Made by a program: the position numbers and the translations under genes. Positions 5,868 to 11,530 of a stretch of DNA of 11,530 bases are shown here, piece after piece. Each line of letters opens with the position of its first letter. The stretch's first letter is position 1. The notes below the pieces were generated by a model that was not told the origin of the DNA, ran no database searches, and saw only the letters and a list, made by a program, of their open reading frames with translations. The stretch is taken from positions 1 to 11,530 of the forward strand of contig CAZIDB010000151.1 of the NCBI GenBank assembly GCA_964537965.1, written 5' to 3'. Source of the DNA: SURF-24 sp964537965. GTDB lineage: Bacteria > Bacteroidota > Ignavibacteria > Ignavibacteriales > SURF-24.

Positions 5868-7559
5868 TTAAACCGGGTTTCCGCTTTTTATGACCTTTCC
5901 CGGCATTTCACCGGTATGTTCATTTTCTCTAATAACAATAACACCGTTCACAATTACGTAAGGAATTCCATCCGGATACTGATGTGGTTCAATAAAAGTA
6001 GCTTTATCCTGAATCCTGTTGTAATCGAAAATTACTAAGTCTGCATTTTTACCTTTTTCAATTCTGCCAATGTTTTTCAACCCGAGTTTATCTGCCGGCA
6101 TTGAAGTCATTTTTTTAATCATTTCTTCAAGCGAACAAATATTTCTTTCCCGTACGTACTTTGCTATTGCGCGGGGAAAAGTACCATAAGCACGCGGGTG
6201 TGCAATATTTCTTGTCATTGGTGGATAAGGTGCATGTGCGCCGGCATCGGATGCAATCATTACACGAGGATGAGCCAGAATTGCCTCAGTGGATTTTTCT
6301 TCCATTCCGAAGCCAACCATAAGAACATTGTTTTCAGAATCAAGTATAATTTTTACCGCGGCATCAAAAGATGGTATGTTTAATTCTTTTCCGATCTGTT
6401 CGACAGTTTTTCCCTGGTAACCTTTAAATTCTTTTTTGCCTATTCCGGAAATTAAAATTCCGTTCCAGCCACCGTCAAGATTGGATACTTTTTTCTCTGC
6501 AAATTCCTGTAATTGTTTTTTAAGAGAATTGTCCCTTAATCGTGCAATAAATTTCTCTGTCCCGCCGTCTCTGGACCAGAGTGGAAACAAGTTTGCCAGT
6601 GAAGTATGGTAAGCAACATATGTGTATCTATCTGCATGAACTTCTAATCCTTCTTTGATTGCACTGTCAATTTTCTCAAGTACAGCTTCTGCTTTATGCC
6701 AGTTTGATTTGCCGGATACTTTCAAATGGGAAATAAGTAAACGTGCATGAGATTCTTTGGCAATTTTTATTGTTTCATCAATTGCTTCAAGTACGGTGTT
6801 GTCCTCGTTTCGCATATGAGTTGAATATAATCTGAATTCTTTAGGAGCGGCTTTGCACAATTCAATTAATTCTTCTGTAGAGGCAAAACTTCCCGGTGTA
6901 TATTCTAATCCTGTTGAAACACCGATTGCTCCTTGCTGAATTGCAAGCAAAACTTCTTTTCTTATTCTATCCATTTCAGAATTATCAGCCGGGCGGTCAT
7001 CAAGTCCAACAATTAATTCACGTATGGTTCCCAATCCAACCATTGAAGCAAGATTGACAGAAAAATTTTTCCCTGCAAGTTTGTCGAGAAATTCCCCTAT
7101 TGTTCTCCAGGATAATTCTTCATTATAGTCTGTGCGAAAACTTTCCAGCTTTTTAGATTCGGGATTCGCAATTGGTCCCCAGGATTCACCATCCTGCCCG
7201 GCGACTTCTGTAGTAACGCCCTGCCTTATTTTGCTTTCTGCTTTTGGATTAATAAATAAATCAACATCAGTATGAGAATGAATATCGATAAAGCCGGGAG
7301 AAACGCAAAGACTTACTGCATCAATAATATTTGTTGCCGAAGCTTCTTTCAGATTTCCTATCTCAACAATTCTTCCGTCTTTTATTCCAATATCTGCTAT
7401 GAAGGCCTGTTTGCCGGTACCGTCAATTATTTTTCCGTTTTTAATAAGGATGTCCAGCTCTCCGGATTTCAAAAATGAAATCGGAGAAGCACAAGCACTT
7501 AATAGAAAAGTTGAAGAGCCAAGTACTGCTGATGTTTTAATGAAATCTCTACGGCGCAT
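5868..7559 (-). CDS. N-acyl-D-amino-acid deacylase family amidohydrolase, Tat-exported lipoprotein
   Basis: This 563-residue amidohydrolase resembles D-aminoacylases, zinc enzymes that cleave N-acyl-D-amino acids. The N-terminus MRRRDFIKTSAVLGSSTFLL followed by SAC is a Tat signal with a lipobox, so Cys23 should be lipidated and the enzyme sit outside the cytoplasm. Likely metal and catalytic residues are His94 and His96 (FIDIHSHTD), His248 (STHMRNED), His278 (SHLKVSG) and Asp438 (IASDAG). The C-terminal HPRAYGTFPRAIAKYVRE, KMTSMPADKLGL and GKNADLVIFD are typical of the family. The Cys that bridges the metals in characterised D-aminoacylases (GNCG) is Asp123 here (GQDG). The start is supported by GGAGA upstream. 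It follows the thioredoxin-like gene by 15 bases, one operon. Substrate could also be a dipeptide or another acyl amide. Confidence 0.88.
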   Translation of the reverse strand: MRRRDFIKTSAVLGSSTFLLSACASPISFLKSGELDILIKNGKIIDGTGKQAFIADIGIKDGRIVEIGNLKEASATNIIDAVSLCVSPGFIDIHSHTDVDLFINPKAESKIRQGVTTEVAGQDGESWGPIANPESKKLESFRTDYNEELSWRTIGEFLDKLAGKNFSVNLASMVGLGTIRELIVGLDDRPADNSEMDRIRKEVLLAIQQGAIGVSTGLEYTPGSFASTEELIELCKAAPKEFRLYSTHMRNEDNTVLEAIDETIKIAKESHARLLISHLKVSGKSNWHKAEAVLEKIDSAIKEGLEVHADRYTYVAYHTSLANLFPLWSRDGGTEKFIARLRDNSLKKQLQEFAEKKVSNLDGGWNGILISGIGKKEFKGYQGKTVEQIGKELNIPSFDAAVKIILDSENNVLMVGFGMEEKSTEAILAHPRVMIASDAGAHAPYPPMTRNIAHPRAYGTFPRAIAKYVRERNICSLEEMIKKMTSMPADKLGLKNIGRIEKGKNADLVIFDYNRIQDKATFIEPHQYPDGIPYVIVNGVIVIRENEHTGEMPGKVIKSGNPV

Positions 7560-7574
7560 CTTTGTCTCCGCTAT

Positions 7575-8075
7575 TTATTTTTTGGTAGAATCAACTTTTT
7601 CTATTGCCCAGGTATTTAAGAAAGTCATCACACTGTCTTTGCTGTAACCTTTGCCGGATTCCAGTTTGCCTGTATCCTGCGAATGAAGAAATTTTCCATT
7701 TTTATCCAACACAAACAAATGGGGATAACCGGGTATCTTTGGGTATTTAGATAGAAACTTTTCGTTTTTATTTTCCGGGCTGTAATTAACTTTAACTACA
7801 ACAAAATTCTCTTTCATAAAATTTTTTATGTCTGCGTTTTCCTCAAAAAATTTGTCAAGACGATGGCACCAGATACACCATTCACCACCTACATCAAGAA
7901 TAATTCTTTTGTTGGTCGCTTCTGCCAGCGCAATTGCATTTTTAAGATCTGATTTCGGATTTCTGGACGGATCAAATTTTACTCTTTCGCTTTCAAGTGA
8001 ATTTGGTTGCTGTGCAATTGATAGTGAAGATAATAAGATAAATAAGACCGGTAAAAGAGATTTTATTTTATTCAC
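7575..8075 (-). CDS. Secreted thioredoxin-like protein with WCxxC motif
   Basis: This 166-residue protein begins with a signal peptide (hydrophobic residues 7-20, probable cleavage after SIA at position 21). A thioredoxin-fold domain of the thioredoxin_7/DUF255 kind follows. GEWCIWCHRLDKFF gives the redox pair Cys67/Cys70, and YPHLFVLDKNGKFL contains the expected cis-proline loop and following strand. It probably acts in the periplasm as a disulfide reductase or similar thiol protein. The start is GTG at 8075, preceded by AGGAAGAG; no ATG nearby gives the signal peptide. It is the first gene of a two-gene unit with the amidohydrolase, 15 bases apart. A promoter candidate lies just upstream, divergent from the DUF2892 gene. 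The partner protein is unknown. Confidence 0.85.
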   Translation of the reverse strand: MNKIKSLLPVLFILLSSLSIAQQPNSLESERVKFDPSRNPKSDLKNAIALAEATNKRIILDVGGEWCIWCHRLDKFFEENADIKNFMKENFVVVKVNYSPENKNEKFLSKYPKIPGYPHLFVLDKNGKFLHSQDTGKLESGKGYSKDSVMTFLNTWAIEKVDSTKK

Positions 8076-8096
8076 ACTCTTCCTTTATTTTTCCGG

Positions 8097-8127
8097 CAAA
8101 TTTAACTTTTACTATTTCTCTTTACAA
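8097..8127 (-). promoter_or_regulatory. Candidate Bacteroidota-type promoter for the thioredoxin-amidohydrolase operon
   Basis: On the minus strand TTG (8125-8127) and TAAATTTG (8097-8104) are 20 bases apart, a full TTG / TAnnTTTG match. The start would fall near 8090, leaving a leader of about 15 bases that contains the AGGAAGAG ribosome site. Confidence 0.45.
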
Positions 8128-8212
8128 GGAAAAATATTTTCTTGTTTTGTCCTATCAGATTTAAATCCTTTAATCTTAAATATCATCTAACTAACAAAAA
8201 AGGAAATATATT

Positions 8213-8410
8213 ATGAAAATAAATGTTGGTTCATTAGATAAAACCATAAGAATTATTCTTGGAATTTTTCTTGTTTCAATGTTTTTCTGGGTAGACGGAG
8301 GTTTGAAATACCTTGGTGTAGTTGGATTAGTCTTTTTGGTTACTGCATTTGTAGGCTTTTGTCCTGCATACACTTTATTCGGCATTAACACCTGTAAAAG
8401 TAAAAAGTAA
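8213..8410 (+). CDS. DUF2892 (YgaP-type transmembrane) small membrane protein
   Basis: A 65-residue protein with two predicted membrane helices (about 11-28 and 32-52). It matches DUF2892: MKINVGSLDKTIRIILG at the start, a short WVDGG turn, and LVTAFVGFCPAYTLFGINTC at the end, with conserved Cys50 and Cys61. In YgaP-like proteins this domain is fused to a rhodanese and anchors it in the inner membrane; here it stands alone. AAGGAAA at 8200-8206 is a good ribosome site. It is divergent from the thioredoxin-like operon, with 137 bases between the start codons. The two cysteines and the thiol-redox neighbour make a sulfur or redox role possible, but nothing in the sequence proves it. Confidence 0.85.
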   Translation: MKINVGSLDKTIRIILGIFLVSMFFWVDGGLKYLGVVGLVFLVTAFVGFCPAYTLFGINTCKSKK

Positions 8411-8437
8411 CCTATAAATCTTTTCGCGGGAAGAATC

Positions 8438-8451
8438 CAGGCCTCGGCCTG
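8438..8451 (+). terminator. GC-rich hairpin after the DUF2892 gene, doubtful terminator
   Basis: CAGGC-CTCG-GCCTG (8438-8451) is a short GC-rich inverted repeat 28 bases after the stop codon. It is followed by ATTGCCGG, with no T-run, so it could be a transcript end structure or simply a stable hairpin. The 111 bases up to the OmpA gene otherwise show no clear promoter match. Confidence 0.25.
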
Positions 8452-8521
8452 ATTGCCGGTAGATAATATTGCTTCAGCATAGATTTTGTTTTATCTTACT
8501 TCCGGATAAAATCAGGCATTA

Positions 8522-9976
8522 ATGAAAAAGCTATGTTTCATTTTAGTTTTATTACTGTTTACAGGAACTGCTTTCACACAGCAAAGAACTAAGTTAAAAG
8601 ATCATGCTTTTTCCCGTACAATGGTTATTACATTGGAAGGGGGGGTGACCTACGGTTTAACTGATTACAAAGATTTCATTCTTGATTATGCCGGTAAGGG
8701 TGAAATTGAATATTTCTTTCCTTCAACTTCGGCAGCATCATTTGGATTTAGAGCTTTCGGAGGCGGAGGTTATCTTTCAGGGAAAGATAAATCAATTACC
8801 ATTATGCCGGGAGATGAAGAAAGATTACCATATTTTTATTCACATGATAAATTCCGGACTGATCTGATTTTTGCCGGTGCCGGACCAGTGTTAATGGTTT
8901 CCTTAGGTGATGTGGTTTTTCCGTATCTGTTTGGTGGTGTTTCTTATCTTCACTTTAAACCTAAAAATGATTTTGATTCTCCGTTACCAAATTCTTTTAA
9001 ATACAAAAAAGATGTACTTAATTTTGATGCTGAATTTGGACTGAGGTTCCTTCTTGCAAAAAATCTTTCACTTAACCTTAGCGTTGCAGCCTTTTTTAAT
9101 ACAAACGATAATCTTGATGATGATTATTCAACAGATGAAAAGACCAACGATATTTTCTTTACATGTATGAGCGGTTTGTCTTTTTCCTTTTTTAATTATA
9201 AGGATGCTGATGATGATGGTTTCTATGATGATGAAGATGGTTGTATTGATCAACCGGAAGACTACGACGGCTTTGATGATAATGACGGCTGTCCCGATTT
9301 TGATAACGACAATGATAAAATTAATGATGTAAATGATAAATGTGCTAACCTGCCGGAAGACTTTGATGGTTATTTTGATGAAGACGGTTGCCCGGATTTA
9401 GATAATGACGGTGATGGAATCCTTGATGAAGACGATGAATGTCCAAATGAGCCTGAAGATTTTGATAACTTTCAGGATAAGGATGGTTGCCCCGACCTTG
9501 ATAATGATAATGATGGAATCTTGGACAAGTTTGATAATTGTCCAAACGAACCTGAAACAAAAAATAATTTTCAAGATGAAGACGGATGTTATGACGAAAA
9601 ACCACAGCCGGTGAAAAAAGTTGAAGCACCTAAGGAGATTATTCTAAAAGCAGGTACTACCTTTGAAATAGGTAAAGCGGAATTAAATCCTTCGTCTTAT
9701 TATGAATTGGACAAGATTGTTGAAGTGATGAAAGAATATCCTGAATCAAAGTGGAGAATAGAAGGGCATACTGATAATACCGGTTCGGCAAAAAAGAATA
9801 AACAGTTATCTTTGGAAAGAGCAAATGCAGTTGCCATGTATTTTATAAATAATGGAATTAACAAATCAAGGTTTGAAATTGTTGGGTTCGGCAAAGAGCA
9901 TCCGGTTGCAGATAATAAAACTGCTGATGGAAGGGCATTAAACAGAAGAGTAGTTATTTTAAGAATAAATCAGTAA
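8522..9976 (+). CDS. OmpA-family outer membrane protein with thrombospondin type 3 repeat linker
   Basis: A 484-residue envelope protein in three parts. A signal peptide (cleavage around residues 19-20, TAFTQQ) is followed by a membrane beta-barrel region of about 205 residues rich in alternating aromatic and glycine residues. Residues 229-359 are thrombospondin type 3 repeats, Asp-rich units such as DNDGDGILDEDDECP that bind calcium in known proteins. Residues 372-484 are the OmpA C-terminal domain, with EGHTDNTGS and LSLERANAVAMYF. Asp418 and Arg433 match the residues that hold peptidoglycan diaminopimelate in OmpA. It therefore likely ties the outer membrane to the cell wall, as OprF-like proteins do. 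The ATG has only a weak AGG upstream. A second secreted-protein gene begins 18 bases after the stop, suggesting one transcript. Confidence 0.93.
   Translation: MKKLCFILVLLLFTGTAFTQQRTKLKDHAFSRTMVITLEGGVTYGLTDYKDFILDYAGKGEIEYFFPSTSAASFGFRAFGGGGYLSGKDKSITIMPGDEERLPYFYSHDKFRTDLIFAGAGPVLMVSLGDVVFPYLFGGVSYLHFKPKNDFDSPLPNSFKYKKDVLNFDAEFGLRFLLAKNLSLNLSVAAFFNTNDNLDDDYSTDEKTNDIFFTCMSGLSFSFFNYKDADDDGFYDDEDGCIDQPEDYDGFDDNDGCPDFDNDNDKINDVNDKCANLPEDFDGYFDEDGCPDLDNDGDGILDEDDECPNEPEDFDNFQDKDGCPDLDNDNDGILDKFDNCPNEPETKNNFQDEDGCYDEKPQPVKKVEAPKEIILKAGTTFEIGKAELNPSSYYELDKIVEVMKEYPESKWRIEGHTDNTGSAKKNKQLSLERANAVAMYFINNGINKSRFEIVGFGKEHPVADNKTADGRALNRRVVILRINQ
9206..9598 (+). repeat. Four thrombospondin type 3 repeats, 33-residue (99-base) period
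   Basis: Eight cysteines at residues 241, 257, 274, 290, 307, 323, 340 and 356 are spaced 16, 17, 16, 17, 16, 17 and 16, a strict period of 33 residues. Each unit carries a DxDxDGxxDxxDxC part and a PEDFDxFxDxDGC part. The bases have diverged, so this is a protein-level repeat with only partial DNA identity. Confidence 0.9.
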
Positions 9977-9994
9977 ATGGATTAAGTGAGTATC

Positions 9995-10600
9995 ATGAAA
10001 AATCTTATATCAGTTTTTATCTTTTTACTTACTGTACTTTCAACATTATTTTGTCAGGAGAGATTAGAATTTATTGATGCAATTAACCAGGTTAAGCTTG
10101 AATATAAGTTTCATGGAAATGGGAATTCGACCGGCGCCGCAGTAGAGGGTACAATTAAGAACCCAGGGAAAGAAATAATCCAGGTAGAAGTAAATCAGCA
10201 GAAACCTCTTTTCCTTGAAAACAGCGGAGCAGGACAAAATTTAGTTTTATTCCAGCTTTTCTATTCAAACGGAAAATATCTGCGTGATGATTTTACAACA
10301 TACCTCGAATTCAAACCGGACACAATTTATAACATCGTCGGCAATTCTTTGTGTTATAACTTTGAAAAGCCAAATCCTGAACCAAATGAAAACCTGATTG
10401 TTAAAATTTTACCGGATACATTAAAGACTTACGACTTTATTATTAAAATAAAAGACGCTATTGTCAAGAAAAAAACCACAATGAAACAAGCTCAATGCGC
10501 TTTGTGGTATGTGCAGGGAACCGGGCTGGATAAAATTAATACTAAATTTGAAATTGAATTAAACGAACTGGAAAAAATACGCGAATTAATTGAAGACTGA
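9995..10600 (+). CDS. Secreted protein of unknown function behind the OmpA gene
   Basis: I do not recognise this family. The 201-residue protein starts with a signal peptide, MKNLISVFIFLLTVLSTLFC then QERLEF, likely cut near residue 20. The Cys there does not sit in a good lipobox, so I do not call it a lipoprotein. The remainder is a mix of beta-type segments: VEGTIKNPGKEIIQVEVNQQ at about 50-70 and a hydrophobic NLVLFQLFYSNGKYL at about 80-95. A pattern QAQCALWYVQGTG at about 165-178 recalls the QxAxWxxT motif in some exported proteins. The end is charged and helical. I prefer the ATG at 9995 to an in-frame GTG at 9986, because GTGAG there can serve as ribosome site. Being 18 bases behind the OmpA gene suggests co-transcription and an envelope role. 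Confidence 0.72.
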   Translation: MKNLISVFIFLLTVLSTLFCQERLEFIDAINQVKLEYKFHGNGNSTGAAVEGTIKNPGKEIIQVEVNQQKPLFLENSGAGQNLVLFQLFYSNGKYLRDDFTTYLEFKPDTIYNIVGNSLCYNFEKPNPEPNENLIVKILPDTLKTYDFIIKIKDAIVKKKTTMKQAQCALWYVQGTGLDKINTKFEIELNELEKIRELIED

Positions 10601-10829
10601 GTTTGTTAGGTTTTAAACATATATTTTTGTTTTGAAAGGTTATTTTTTAATAAGAAAAATGGAACACTGTTTAATGGACGGTATATAAATCTTTTTTACA
10701 AGTAGTTTTTACATCTTTGAAGTGTAATATCAAAAGTTTATTGAAAAATTCGATAATAACAATACTAAATATTAGCATGATTTTTGTTCAATTAAATTTT
10801 AAGCTTAAACTCGGCAAGGCACATAAATT

Positions 10830-11342
10830 ATGAATACAGGGCAATTACTTTTAACAATGGGTGGAATGTTTCTGCTTGCAATGGTTGTTTTAAGAGTGAA
10901 TAATAATTTTCTTAGAACAAGTGATATTATGTATAGCACAAAATATGGAGTTCTTGCTACTTCGCTTGCTACCTCAATAATAGAAGAGGCAAGCGGTAAA
11001 AAGTTTGATGCATACACAGATACGACTTCTCTTGATGATGTGGCTGACCTGACAGCACCTGCAAGCCTGGGACACGCCTGGGGAGAGCAATACCCTTTCT
11101 TTAATGATTTTGATGATTATCATAACTTTACTAAAACCGACAGTACATTACCTTCTGCTAAATTTAACATAAGATGCCGGGTTGTATACGTAGAACCAAG
11201 TGGGAATAAAATTGTAGAGGTTAATAAAAGAACCTGGTATAAAAAGCTTGAAGTTATGGTTACCAGTCAATCTATGAAAACCGGCAATAGGCAGGATACT
11301 ATTAAATTATCCACTATGTTTAGTTATTGGTTTGCAAGATAA
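10830..11342 (+). CDS. Membrane-anchored pilin-like protein (PilV-like pattern), unassigned
   Basis: This 170-residue protein has one N-terminal membrane helix (about residues 5-21, QLLLTMGGMFLLAMVVL). The rest is extracellular or periplasmic. Residues 43-60, ATSLATSIIEEASGKKFD, resemble the region after the helix in PilV-type minor pilins and pseudopilins. The Gly-Phe-xxx-Glu site cut by prepilin peptidase is absent, and the protein starts almost directly with the helix. The gene follows 229 AT-rich bases (10601-10829) in which I see no convincing promoter or RNA gene. The ribosome site is a distant AAGG at 10816-10819. It ends 10 bases before another short-helix protein gene in the same direction. 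A role in a pilus or secretion fibre is inferred from pattern only; a simple anchored envelope protein is possible. Confidence 0.6.
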   Translation: MNTGQLLLTMGGMFLLAMVVLRVNNNFLRTSDIMYSTKYGVLATSLATSIIEEASGKKFDAYTDTTSLDDVADLTAPASLGHAWGEQYPFFNDFDDYHNFTKTDSTLPSAKFNIRCRVVYVEPSGNKIVEVNKRTWYKKLEVMVTSQSMKTGNRQDTIKLSTMFSYWFAR

Positions 11343-11352
11343 GAGGGAATTA

Positions 11353-11530
11353 TGGGCTTTTCATCTTTAATTGATATTCTTGGTTCCATCATTATTGGTG
11401 GATTATTATTTATGATTCTGCTTAGGTTGACTGAAACCGCAACCCAGAACACCTATGAATATAGCGGAGAATTAACCGTTCAGCAAAACCTTGTTGCAAC
11501 TGTTCAACTGATTGAATATGATTTCAGGAA
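11353..11530 (+). CDS. Membrane-anchored pilin-like protein (PilW-like pattern), 3' end outside window
   Basis: Only the first 59 codons are visible. The protein begins MGFSSLIDILGSIIIGGLLF and continues into one hydrophobic helix to about residue 26. Then comes a polar part ending QQNLVATVQLIEYDFR, similar in position and sequence to the segment after the helix in PilW-type minor pilins (relatives often read LxxDxRxAGY here). As with the preceding gene, no prepilin peptidase site is seen. GAGGGAA at 11344-11350 is a good ribosome site. The gene begins 10 bases after the previous stop, so the two form an operon that probably continues beyond the window. The function is open. Confidence 0.6.

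Noticed and set aside
8637..8646. Seven-G run near the start of the OmpA gene as a frameshift site
   Set aside because: The frame is uninterrupted on both sides and the barrel pattern continues.
9345..9629. Open frames on both strands across the thrombospondin repeats (94 and 69 codons)
   Set aside because: They are by-products of the Asp-rich repeat composition; the products are low-complexity and lie fully within the OmpA gene.
10601..10829. Gene-free stretch searched for a small RNA, riboswitch or promoter
   Set aside because: Only AT-rich sequence with a TATTTTTG box at 10622-10629 that has no upstream TTG at suitable distance; no stable conserved-looking structure seen.
1..11530. tRNA or rRNA genes
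   Set aside because: No stretch with tRNA-like arms or rRNA signatures was seen in the intergenic regions.

Overview
The window most resembles a low-GC chromosome of the Bacteroidota/Chlorobiota branch, perhaps an Ignavibacteria-type bacterium. That placement is an inference from four things. There is an outer-membrane OmpA protein with thrombospondin type 3 repeats, and a Tat-dependent lipoprotein amidohydrolase. Two intergenic sites fit the Bacteroidota promoter pattern (TTG, about 19-20 bases, TAnnTTTG). There is also a REP-type transposase with its hairpin repeats. I have no marker gene that fixes the taxon.

Left part (1-2954): the 3' two-thirds of an xanthine dehydrogenase-family molybdenum hydroxylase operon in the order large (Mo cofactor), medium (FAD), small (two 2Fe-2S). 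The first two genes overlap by one base, and a hairpin ends the run. Next (3005-3752) is a small DUF433/DUF5615 pair of toxin-antitoxin type. Its second gene looks broken only because a 100-N scaffold gap sits between two copies of the same 55 bases. If the two copies are merged, the gene is an intact 115-codon reading frame.

Middle (3780-5850): a minus-strand pair, a DinB-like putative metalloenzyme followed by a HAD-type phosphatase, coupled by an ATGA overlap. Beyond it lie 310 bases without a gene (4877-5186). They hold a possible promoter and two long, two-hairpin REP units facing each other. These lead into a REP-associated tyrosine transposase gene that is disrupted by a 78-base in-frame insertion carrying stop codons. 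A third REP unit lies just after the gene.

Right of that (5868-8127): a minus-strand operon of a secreted thioredoxin-like protein and a Tat-lipoprotein of the N-acyl-D-amino-acid deacylase family, with a good upstream promoter candidate. It is divergent from a small two-helix DUF2892 membrane protein (8213-8410). Then follow the OmpA protein with a strict 33-residue calcium-binding-type repeat linker (8522-9976) and a secreted protein of unknown function just behind it (9995-10600).

The right edge (10830-11530) opens a run of two envelope proteins with N-terminal membrane helices. They resemble minor pilins of PilV/PilW type but have no prepilin peptidase signal. The second is cut by the window end.

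The most distinctive content is the REP/transposase locus, the resolvable assembly gap inside the toxin gene, and the pilin-like pair. I did not find a clearly new multi-gene system that I could defend from the sequence alone.
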